Translations under genes and position numbers: made by a program
In this document: piece by piece, positions 1 through 6,765 of the stretch
Layout of the letters: every line of letters begins with the position of its first letter
Numbering within the stretch: position 1 is the first letter of the stretch
Notes under the pieces: generated by a model
What the model was told of the DNA's origin: nothing
Seen by the model: only the letters and a program-made list of their open reading frames with translations
Database searches by the model: none
Source of the DNA: Candidatus Scalindua sp.
GTDB lineage: Bacteria; Planctomycetota; Brocadiia; Brocadiales; Scalinduaceae
Assembly (NCBI GenBank): GCA_031316155.1
Contig: JALDRB010000020.1
Span: 1 to 45,425 of the forward strand
Length of the DNA: 45,425 bases
Direction of reading: 5' to 3'

Positions 1-207
1 TTACAACCAATTTCTTTATTCCGATTCCTAAATTTAGCTATTGTTTTCTGGTCTAACTTTAAATTATCTATTAACCACATCACGGAAGGTTACCGTTATT
101 ATACAGCGTAACAATCAATGATATAACAACTTAAATGTTGTTTTCTGTATAGTATGCAGTCATTGATATTTTTGTTTTCTGGTTAAATTTACAGTAGAAA
201 AAAACCC

Positions 208-235
208 TTGCATAATTATCTCCTGAGTATATAAT
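208..235 (+). promoter_or_regulatory. Candidate sigma70-type promoter
   Basis: A perfect TATAAT hexamer lies at 230-235. A weak -35 (TTGCAT, 208-213) precedes it with a 16-nt spacer. It is about 63 nt upstream of the ATG at 299. The rest of 1-298 is AT-rich and I see no gene in it. Confidence 0.45.
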
Positions 236-298
236 CACTTCTATTAAATCAAAATCGGTTTGTTTTTACACGAACGGTTGAGCCTTCTTGCTTATATT

Positions 299-919
299 AT
301 GAAAAAATTTTTACTATTGTGTGTCGCTTTCTTCTGGTTTACATTTCTTACAAAACCTATCATACTATCTGCGTCAGAAGAAAAAACACCGTCTATTATT
401 TTGCGTTCAACTTATAAGGAATTATCAAACGCTGACGTATTAGCGTGGCAAAAATCTTTGCACGAACAATACAAAGATAAGCTTGATGGAAACAGAATAA
501 TTAACCATAACTATCAAGTAGATATAATTGATAATGATAAGGTTGTGATAGACAATGCAACGGGTCTTATGTGGCACCAATCTGGTTCTGAAGTAGCAAC
601 TACGTGGCAGGACGCCGAGAAGTGGATAAATAATCTAAACAACCAGGGATATGCAGGGTATACCGACTGGCGGTTTCCGACTTTAGAAGAAGCCGCATCT
701 TTGCTGAAATCAGGAGCTGATGATAACGGTTTGTATATAGACTCACTCTTTGACAAAAAACAGAAATATATTTGGACAGGTGATGGTTATGCCGCTCCTG
801 ATCGGTGGTACATTGACTTTGATGAAGGTAAAGCCCTCTGGAGCAGTAAGTGGATTTACGGTTTTAACAGAAACTTGAGAATCAACTATGTCCGCCCTGT
901 TCGCACTAGTAGGAAATGA
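299..919 (+). CDS. Secreted DUF1566 (Lcl C-terminal) domain protein
   Basis: A 206-aa protein when started at the ATG at 299. An upstream in-frame start at 260 would put charged residues before the signal sequence, so 299 is preferred: there KK is followed by about 20 hydrophobic residues, a typical Sec signal peptide ending near residue 26. The rest matches the DUF1566/Lcl_C pattern seen in secreted bacterial proteins: DNATGLMW at residues 85-92, TDWRFPT near 122, YIWTGD near 157 and a terminal YVRPVR. The family is related to the C-type-lectin-like/FGE-type fold and has no firm enzymatic role. It stands alone. No clear Shine-Dalgarno is visible before 299. The assignment to the domain is good; the function is unknown. 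Confidence 0.8.
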   Translation: MKKFLLLCVAFFWFTFLTKPIILSASEEKTPSIILRSTYKELSNADVLAWQKSLHEQYKDKLDGNRIINHNYQVDIIDNDKVVIDNATGLMWHQSGSEVATTWQDAEKWINNLNNQGYAGYTDWRFPTLEEAASLLKSGADDNGLYIDSLFDKKQKYIWTGDGYAAPDRWYIDFDEGKALWSSKWIYGFNRNLRINYVRPVRTSRK

Positions 920-1006
920 CAAGGCCTTAGAATTTTGTTATTCTGCTTCCAGCACTCTCTCCCCACACCGTTGCATGATAACATCAAAAGAGGTTTCAGT
1001 ATCACA

Positions 1007-1142
1007 TATACTAAAACCTCTTTGGTTTTCGGTTTTACTGAAAACCAAAGCTTGGTGAAGGTATCCCCGGACAGGCGCCGAGGACTTTACTCGCTCCGTT
1101 TTTTCTCGGATTCTATCCGAAAACCATTATAAGATGAGTATA
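1007..1142 (-). repeat. Palindromic dispersed repeat, copy A (long variant)
   Basis: Read on the minus strand it begins TATACTCATCTTATAATGG and ends TTTTAGTATA, matching the copies at 22072-22185 and 30859-30972. The middle part (about 1050-1085) is different and some 22 bp longer than in those copies. Internal hairpins include TCGGATNNAATCCGA and the TTTGGTTTTC/GAAAACCAAA pair at 1020-1039. It lies just downstream of the DUF1566 gene. Confidence 0.8.
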
Positions 1143-1199
1143 AACAAAGATTTCTTATTGATAATTAATTAATAATTGTTATAATAAATTTTCACTTTT

Positions 1200-1295
1200 C
1201 AGTCCTGATCAAAGGCAAACCCTGAGTGATCGGGGGACGCAAAGTATTGGGTCTTTGCTATATAGAAGGAAGTAATACAAAGATAGCCTTACTGC
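1200..1295 (+). ncRNA. GEMM-I type cyclic-dinucleotide riboswitch aptamer
   Basis: The conserved GEMM core is visible. AAAGGCAAACC (1210-1220) leads into a 6-bp stem, CCCTGA/TCGGGG, closed by a GTGA (GNRA) tetraloop at 1218-1234. Then come GGGACGCAAAG (about 1233-1243) and GGGTCT (1249-1254). A second stem TCTTTG...CAAAGA follows, with the closing GATAGCC at 1282-1288. GGCAAACC, GGACGCAAAG and the GNRA loop are hallmarks of the c-di-GMP-I class. The core has two Gs (AAAGGC) where the Vibrio Vc2 type has three (CAGGGC), which resembles the GEMM-Ib variants of Geobacter that sense 3',3'-cGAMP. The ligand is therefore uncertain. It is followed at once by an intrinsic terminator and then by the operon starting at 1623. 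Confidence 0.85.
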
Positions 1296-1337
1296 CAAAT
1301 AATATTGAAAAGAATACTTGGTAGTAGGGTTTTTTTA
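1290..1337 (+). terminator. Intrinsic terminator of the riboswitch expression platform
   Basis: ACTGCCAAATAAT (1291-1303) pairs with AATACTTGGTAGT (about 1313-1325), with few mismatches, and is followed by a run of seven T after AGGG. The left arm begins where the aptamer's 3' boundary lies, so folding of the aptamer could compete with the hairpin. Whether the ligand turns expression on or off cannot be read from this. From 1338 to 1622 I see only AT-rich leader and no gene. Confidence 0.75.
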
Positions 1338-1622
1338 TCTCCACGAGTTTTTAATCCCATTTTACTGAATGAAAACCCCTTCATAAAAGTTTTGCCAGAC
1401 AATGATGCGTAATTCCAAATTATTTTAAATCAACTAGATTCAGAAGAAGACCATCATCTTTGGCATGTAATTTGTTTAATTTAAATATCACTTTCACAAA
1501 GGCTATACATACAAAATTACCTAATCACTCTTCAGCGAATGTTTTTTTTAGAAATTTATTTTTCTTTTATACAAATATACATTACTTTATCTACAAAATT
1601 TTTTACCCAATAAGGTAACCCC

Positions 1623-2381
1623 GTGAATATAAAGCAAACAATAAACTTTTATTTGCCCTTGACGTTTTTATTGCTCTCCCTATTGAATGGCTGCGCCATC
1701 TCGAACAATGTTGATGAAGACAAATTGGTAACAAAGAAAGATCTTGATACAAAAAAAATAACTCCTGAAAATGAAGGGGAATTACCTGTTTATGGCTCTG
1801 TAATAGAAAGCGTTAAGAAGGAAAATATAACTCTAAAAAAGAGTAGCAGTAATGGAAATAAAATCATCGAGAAAAAAATTGATGAAAAAAAAACGGAAAC
1901 AAATAGTGAAACAAGTAATGATAGTGATAATAAAAATGTGACTATTAATAACAAAAGAGAATTACCTGTTTATGGCTATGTTGAACATATCCTCCTCTGC
2001 CAGAGGAACTTAAACCTTAAAGCGAAGCTTGATTCAGGTTCGAAAACCTCATCGTTAACCGCAATTGATATTGTAGAGTTTGAACGCGATGGTGATGAAT
2101 GGGTTAGATTCTTCATGATTGATCCTGTAAATAACGAGAAAATAGAATTTGAAAAGAAGATTGAACGTCATGTGAAAATCAAGCAGCATGGTACTGAAGA
2201 TCAAAGAAGACCGGTTGTAATGATGGAGGTACGACTGGGAACTATTCACATCAAAAGAGAGTTTAGTCTCATAAGTCGAAATAAATCCATTTATCAAGTA
2301 ATACTAGGCCGTAATTTCATGAACGGGGTTCTTCTCATTGATGTATCCCAAACATTTTTATCAATCGCCCGTTCAGAGTAA
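1623..2381 (+). CDS. Retropepsin-like aspartic protease lipoprotein (RimK-associated 'ATP-dependent zinc protease' family)
   Basis: 252 aa, GTG start. Residues 8-24 form a lipoprotein signal with lipobox LLNGC (Cys24), so the protein is probably anchored to a membrane facing the periplasm. Residues 25-110 are a charged, Lys/Glu/Asn-rich linker. From about residue 113 comes the retropepsin-like domain of PF05618: the catalytic motif is LDSGSKTSSL (Asp137-Ser-Gly), where the family usually has DTGA, and ILGRNFM near 229 is the conserved late strand. ELPVYG occurs twice, at residues 53 and 113, so the linker seems to contain a duplicated domain start. The following two genes begin 6 nt after this stop and 4 nt after the next one, forming one operon. 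In other bacteria this protease family clusters with the same transglutaminase-7TM and ATP-grasp genes. Substrate unknown. The riboswitch at 1200 lies upstream. Confidence 0.85.
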   Translation: MNIKQTINFYLPLTFLLLSLLNGCAISNNVDEDKLVTKKDLDTKKITPENEGELPVYGSVIESVKKENITLKKSSSNGNKIIEKKIDEKKTETNSETSNDSDNKNVTINNKRELPVYGYVEHILLCQRNLNLKAKLDSGSKTSSLTAIDIVEFERDGDEWVRFFMIDPVNNEKIEFEKKIERHVKIKQHGTEDQRRPVVMMEVRLGTIHIKREFSLISRNKSIYQVILGRNFMNGVLLIDVSQTFLSIARSE

Positions 2382-2387
2382 TAAGAA

Positions 2388-3917
2388 ATGCATTCCAAAT
2401 TACAGTTTTATATTATTATTTTTTTTCTGGCTCTGATAGGATTCGGGCTTACTTTTTACAAATGTTTTTTCTTTGAGTACCCTTTACTTCCAGGAAAATA
2501 CGAAGAGGTTTGGATTGTCGAGGCAAAGATAACGTTTACGGCTGAGGGAGGTCCCGTTAAAGCCTCCTTCTTTACCCCTGGAGCCACACCAGGTTACTTA
2601 ATTCAAAATGAAGATTTTGCCTCAACAAACTACGGATTCACCAAGACAAAAGATGAATATGGCTGGCGTGCAAATTGGCATGCACGAGAGGTGAAAGGGT
2701 TTCAAACCCTTTACTATCGAGTTCAGTTCTTTAGTTCTGTCAGGTTTAACCTTGCTCTTTTAGACGAAAAACCTGCAGTAGGAGATACCCCATTTTTTGA
2801 CGAACTTTATAGAACAGCCGCCGACACCCTGATTGATCAAACAAGAACCCTCTCGGCTGATACGTTGACATTTACCGCAGAGCTAATCAAAAGGTTGAAC
2901 TCCCCTTCACAATCACAGAATGTCAAACTGCTATTGAGAGAACACAATAGTATCAAGTCTAAGACAGAGTTGCTTCTTGGTCTTTTGGCACGTGCAGGAA
3001 TCCCAGCCAGGATTGTGAGAGGGCTATTTCTTGAAGACGGCATTCGGAATCGATCGCTCTTTGATTTGATCCAGGTATATGACGGTTCACAATGGGTGTT
3101 CTTTAATCCTCTAACGGGTGACATCGGACTACCCGAAGATTTTTTTATATGGCAGAAAGGTGGCAAATCCCTGCTCGATCTTGTGGGAGGAAAAGATTCG
3201 AATGTCTCTTTCTCGATTACCAGAGACCTTCGTACCTCTCTGGAATTAGCCTCCCATAGAGCTGATTCCAGTAAGGCGGCATTCATTGATTTTTCAATAT
3301 ACAGCCTCCCCATTGAAAAACAAAATGCACTAAAATTATTACTCCTTGTGCCAATAGGCGCTCTGGTCGTAGTCATTATGAACAACCTCGTTGGCCTTCC
3401 TACTTCCGGCACATTTATGCCCGTTTTGATAGCACTAGCGTTCAAACAAACAGAGCTCCTTCCGGGACTCTGCATGTTCTGTATCATAATCGGAGCAGGT
3501 CTACAGATACGTTCCTACCTGTCGCACTTAAACCTGCTTTTTGTCCCAAGAATTTCAGCTGTTGTAATTGTGGTCATTTTACTGATGACAGGCATGAGCG
3601 TCTTCAGTTTCAAGCTCGGTATACAACATGGGCTTACTATTACCTTTTTCCCTATGATCATTCTCGCGTGGACTATCGAAAGGATATCTCTCATCTGGGA
3701 AGAACTGGGACACAAAGAAGCTCTTACTCAGGCACTGGGTAGTTTATTTGTTGCCTGTATTGTTTTTTTAATTATGGATAACAGTATTGTTGAACACCTC
3801 ACTTTCACCTTCCCTGAGTTGATTCTGGCTAATCTTGCAACAATCTTGTTAATAGGTAATTACACAGGATACCGATTATCAGAATTACGCCGATTCAAAT
3901 CATTGGTCAAGAAATAG
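2388..3917 (+). CDS. Inactive transglutaminase fused to a 7TM domain
   Basis: 509 aa. One N-terminal membrane helix (about residues 7-26) is followed by an extracytoplasmic region of roughly 290 residues. This contains a transglutaminase-like fold (KSKTELLLGLLARAGIPARI, then DGSQWVFFNPLTGDIG). From about residue 318 to 500 there are multiple hydrophobic helices, including LLLLVPIGALVVVIMNNLVG. This order matches the inactive-transglutaminase/7TM family (PF14400 plus PF14402). At the position where active enzymes carry Cys, TELLLGLL has no cysteine, consistent with an inactive, ligand-binding version. It is the middle gene of the protease/7TM/ATP-grasp trio known from other bacteria. That co-occurrence suggests a membrane receptor or scaffold for a peptide-ligation system (inference). 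Confidence 0.85.
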   Translation: MHSKLQFYIIIFFLALIGFGLTFYKCFFFEYPLLPGKYEEVWIVEAKITFTAEGGPVKASFFTPGATPGYLIQNEDFASTNYGFTKTKDEYGWRANWHAREVKGFQTLYYRVQFFSSVRFNLALLDEKPAVGDTPFFDELYRTAADTLIDQTRTLSADTLTFTAELIKRLNSPSQSQNVKLLLREHNSIKSKTELLLGLLARAGIPARIVRGLFLEDGIRNRSLFDLIQVYDGSQWVFFNPLTGDIGLPEDFFIWQKGGKSLLDLVGGKDSNVSFSITRDLRTSLELASHRADSSKAAFIDFSIYSLPIEKQNALKLLLLVPIGALVVVIMNNLVGLPTSGTFMPVLIALAFKQTELLPGLCMFCIIIGAGLQIRSYLSHLNLLFVPRISAVVIVVILLMTGMSVFSFKLGIQHGLTITFFPMIILAWTIERISLIWEELGHKEALTQALGSLFVACIVFLIMDNSIVEHLTFTFPELILANLATILLIGNYTGYRLSELRRFKSLVKK

Positions 3918-3921
3918 TATA

Positions 3922-4866
3922 ATGATATTTGCTAACCCACTCAAACTTTCGAAACACGGTGTCCTGGGAATGAATATGCGCAATGTAGATTTTGTCTATG
4001 CGTACAATCCAAGGCATCTTTTCCCCCAGGTTGATAATAAGTTGATAACTAAAGAGCTGGCTGAAAAGGCTGGTATCGCCGTTCCCAAGCTTTATGCGGT
4101 GGTCCATTTTCAACACCAAGTAAAACTCTTGCCAAAACTTTTAGAGAGTTATGATCAATTTGTCGTCAAGCCGTCGAAAGGAAGCGGAGGAAAGGGTATT
4201 CTAGTCGTTACCGGTAAACAAAACGGATACTATATGAAAGCAAGCGGATCTCTATTCGATAACAAGGACTTAGATCACCATGTTTCGAATATTGTGAGTG
4301 GCCTCTATAGTCTGGGAGGACAGATCGACAGTGCTATGATTGAATACTATGTCAATTTTTCTCCAATTTTTAAAGATATCAGCTACCAGGGAGTTCCCGA
4401 CATCAGAGTTCTCCTTTTCCAGGGATATCCGGCCATGGCAATGTTAAGATTGCCAACCAGGATGTCTGATGGAAAGGCAAATCTCCATCAAGGAGCTATC
4501 GGAGTGGGAGTAGATATTCGAAGAGGCACTACCCTGGGTGGGGTGTACCATAACAGACCTATTGAAATTCATCCCGATACCGGTAAATCCTTCAAGGATA
4601 TCTCTATACCAAACTGGCATGACCTGCTTATTCTTGCTGCCCGATGTTATGAAATCACAGGGCTTGGTTACATGGGAATCGATATCGTTCTTGATAAGAC
4701 TTATGGTCCAATGATACTTGAGCTTAATGCAAGACCTGGACTTGCCATACAGGTAGCCAATGATGTGGGTTTAGTCCCCCGCTTACGTAAGATCGAGAAG
4801 ATGGCATCGAAAAAACTTGATATTGAGCAACGGGTAAGATTTGCACAAAAGGAGTTTCACTGTTAG
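3922..4866 (+). CDS. ATP-grasp ligase, alpha-L-glutamate ligase-related
   Basis: 314 aa, starting 4 nt after the 7TM gene. ATP-grasp features are clear. KPSKGSGGKGI (from Lys83) is the nucleotide-binding loop. LGYMGIDIVLD and ILELNARPG (near 265-273) give the acidic and Asn metal ligands and the Arg of the catalytic end. PDIRVLLFQGYPAMAMLRLP lies between them. The family is annotated as alpha-L-glutamate ligase-like (RimK relative) or ATPgrasp_ST. It probably forms an amide bond using ATP in the cytoplasm; acceptor and amino acid are not known. With the aspartic protease and the 7TM protein it forms a conserved writer/eraser-like trio (inference from gene context). Confidence 0.85.
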   Translation: MIFANPLKLSKHGVLGMNMRNVDFVYAYNPRHLFPQVDNKLITKELAEKAGIAVPKLYAVVHFQHQVKLLPKLLESYDQFVVKPSKGSGGKGILVVTGKQNGYYMKASGSLFDNKDLDHHVSNIVSGLYSLGGQIDSAMIEYYVNFSPIFKDISYQGVPDIRVLLFQGYPAMAMLRLPTRMSDGKANLHQGAIGVGVDIRRGTTLGGVYHNRPIEIHPDTGKSFKDISIPNWHDLLILAARCYEITGLGYMGIDIVLDKTYGPMILELNARPGLAIQVANDVGLVPRLRKIEKMASKKLDIEQRVRFAQKEFHC

Positions 4867-4914
4867 AATCTTTACAAAAATAAAAAATACTAGACAGAAA
4901 GGATAGAAACAGAA

Positions 4915-5661
4915 ATGGTAGCAAGATCAGCAAATCCCGCTTTGAACAAAAACACTTTTTCTAACGTTAGAGACCTTACAATTTCTGGCAATTTAATGAC
5001 CATTCAGGGAACCGTAAATAAGACTGGAATCCTTCTTGTCCTCGCTTTTTTATCGGCATTCTGGGTATGGCGCCAATTTTTTCTGTCTGAGACACCCCAA
5101 GTATCATTGTATATAATGGTGGGAGCCATAGGGGGTATTATTACTGCAATGGTTGCCATCTTCAGACCAACGACAGCACCATTTGCAGCTCCCCTATACG
5201 CTTTATTGGAAGGATTATTTTTAGGCGGAATCTCTTCTCTTATGGAAGCGAGATTTCCCGGAATCGTGATTCAGGCGGTAGGACTCACTTTTGGAACATT
5301 GTTTGCCCTTTTGTTTGCTTATAAATCCGGTTTGATCAAAGCTACAGAGAATTTTAAACTCGGCGTCGCAGCTGCAACAGGTGGAATCTTCCTAATGTAT
5401 ATGGTAAATCTTGTTCTCGGCTTTTTTGGTGCATCCGTTCCATTTATTCACGATAATGGGTTTTTGGGGATTGGCATCAGCGCTTTTATTGTTGTCATTG
5501 CGGCGCTAAATCTCGTACTTGATTTTGACTTTATAGAACACGGTGCCGAACAGGGAGCTCCCAAGTTCATGGAATGGAGAGCTGCATTAGGCCTTATGAT
5601 TACGCTTGTCTGGCTCTATATTGAAATCCTTCATCTTTTGTCCAAAATGAGGAGCCGCTAA
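4915..5661 (+). CDS. Bax inhibitor-1/YccA family membrane protein
   Basis: 248 aa. The opening MVARSANPALNK, followed by about seven hydrophobic segments from residue 38 to the end, is typical of the bacterial Bax1-I (PF12811) branch. RAALGLMITLVWLYIEILHL forms the last helix. EHGAEQGAPKFMEWRAALG just before it holds the acidic residues conserved in the family, which in studied relatives act in calcium/proton leak. An AAAGGA lies about 13 nt upstream of the ATG. It follows the ATP-grasp gene by 48 nt and could be co-transcribed. Its role here is not known. Confidence 0.85.
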   Translation: MVARSANPALNKNTFSNVRDLTISGNLMTIQGTVNKTGILLVLAFLSAFWVWRQFFLSETPQVSLYIMVGAIGGIITAMVAIFRPTTAPFAAPLYALLEGLFLGGISSLMEARFPGIVIQAVGLTFGTLFALLFAYKSGLIKATENFKLGVAAATGGIFLMYMVNLVLGFFGASVPFIHDNGFLGIGISAFIVVIAALNLVLDFDFIEHGAEQGAPKFMEWRAALGLMITLVWLYIEILHLLSKMRSR

Positions 5662-5709
5662 ACAAACGATTTCAGAGCCCTTGTAATGTAATAATAGTCT
5701 TTCCCTCTC

Positions 5710-6072
5710 CTATGCTTCTTCAATAATAAACGGCAGGCCGCAGTCTGAACATTCTTTGGGATTCATACCAACATGATGGCCACAGGCAGGACATCGGCCC
5801 TGAGCAACCCACTCCTGTGACTTCCCGATTTCAGGGTGCAAAAAAATATAATATTCCTCTATATTAGCCAGGGCTTCCTGTACATCCTTTTTAGCTACCA
5901 AAAGAAGGAATGTGGACCCACACGTTCCCGGACTGCATCCTGATGCAAGCGAAATGCGGGAGGAAATATCCTTTTCGTTAAGCATGTGAGATAATTCCTT
6001 GATCCACTCTCTCATATCTTCCTTAATCACTACCCATTCGTCATTGGTTCCATCTGAAATGAACGTTTCCAT
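5710..6072 (-). CDS. DUF2007-like protein with C-terminal zinc ribbon
   Basis: 120 aa. The C-terminal end has two CxxC knuckles, CPACG and CSDCG, 13 residues apart, a rubredoxin-like zinc ribbon. The N-terminal 80 residues (ending near LLLVAKKDVQEALANIEEY) resemble the small alpha/beta DUF2007 fold, which is often joined to zinc ribbons and called a putative signal transducer. An unusual CSPGTCGS lies in the middle and could bind metal as well. AGAGAGG about 6 nt upstream of the ATG serves as ribosome binding site. It is monocistronic and convergent with the Bax-inhibitor gene, with no clear terminator in the 48-nt gap. Confidence 0.6.
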   Translation of the reverse strand: METFISDGTNDEWVVIKEDMREWIKELSHMLNEKDISSRISLASGCSPGTCGSTFLLLVAKKDVQEALANIEEYYIFLHPEIGKSQEWVAQGRCPACGHHVGMNPKECSDCGLPFIIEEA

Positions 6073-6098
6073 ATAAACCTCTCTCTCTTCTCTATAAC

Positions 6099-6120
6099 CT
6101 GGTTATAATATTACAACCAG
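6099..6120. promoter_or_regulatory. 22-bp near-perfect palindrome, candidate operator
   Basis: CTGGTT-A-TAATATTA-C-AACCAG is symmetrical except for one base pair. It lies 27 nt upstream of the start codon at 6072 and overlaps AT-rich -10-like sequence, so it could be an operator for the zinc-ribbon gene. No regulator gene lies nearby. Confidence 0.35.
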
Positions 6121-6244
6121 CTGCTTCATATATGACATCTTCATCATACCTAAATGTCTATTTTTCATTTGTCTCGAAAATACGGTATGTTTCATCCGTA
6201 TGAACAACGATTTAAATAAAAAAACAAGCTCCTCTCCATGCATA

Positions 6245-6291
6245 GAGAAAAAGAATGCGCCCAACACCATTTAAGGATATTGGGCGCATTC
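6245..6291 (-). terminator. Intrinsic terminator of the first cold-shock gene
   Basis: GAATGCGCCCAA (6253-6264) and TTGGGCGCATTC (6280-6291) form a perfect 12-bp stem. On the minus strand it is followed by CTTTTTCT. It lies about 107 nt past the csp stop. The loop (CACCATTTAAGGATA) is nearly the same as in the hairpin at 10258, downstream of the second csp gene. Confidence 0.8.
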
Positions 6292-6397
6292 TCGTCATTA
6301 TGAAAAATATGTTCTTACACCTACTCTATATTCTTATATACATCCCTCTTTCGATACATGATACAGTAAAACAATACGAGTATGCTTTGTAATATTT

Positions 6398-6598
6398 TTA
6401 TAATTTAACAACATTTGAAGCCTTAAAGCCTTTTTGGTCTTTCGTAATTTCAAACTCTACGCTATCTCCTTCTGATAGTGACTTAAAACCTTCACCCTGA
6501 ATTGCGCTATGGTGTACAAAGACATCGTCCCCATTCTCCTGTGAAATAAATCCAAAACCCTTTGAGTCGTTAAACCACTTGACTGTTCCTCTTGTCAT
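6398..6598 (-). CDS. Cold-shock domain protein (CspA family)
   Basis: 66 aa, a single cold-shock domain of full length. RNP1 is KGFGFI (residues 13-18) and RNP2 is VFVHH (26-30), with TVKWFND at the start. It should bind single-stranded RNA/DNA as an RNA chaperone. A strong purine-rich ribosome binding site (GAGAGGGGGTGAT) lies just upstream. It is about 85% identical to the protein encoded at 10401-10601, and the 3' untranslated regions are also alike, so the two are recent duplicates. A hairpin plus T-run directly precedes the ribosome binding site (6636-6675). Confidence 0.95.
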   Translation of the reverse strand: MTRGTVKWFNDSKGFGFISQENGDDVFVHHSAIQGEGFKSLSEGDSVEFEITKDQKGFKASNVVKL

Positions 6599-6635
6599 GC
6601 TAAAAAATCACCCCCTCTCAATAGAAAAAAGTAAA

Positions 6636-6675
6636 AATAAAAAAAAGGCCACAAGATTGGAAACCTTGCAGCCTT
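6636..6675 (-). terminator. recD2 terminator or csp leader attenuator
   Basis: On the minus strand AAGGC...CAAG and CTTG...GCCTT form a two-part stem, followed by a run of nine T. It lies 91 nt after the recD2 stop but only about 20 nt before the csp ribosome binding site, leaving little room for a separate csp promoter. It may end recD2 transcripts and also act in the csp leader. Confidence 0.6.
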
Positions 6676-6765
6676 ACTTACAAAGTAATAATAGGTCATA
6701 ACAATACATCCAAAATAAAACGCAAGTTATTACACCAAATATTAATTTTAAAAGCAAGGGAAAAA

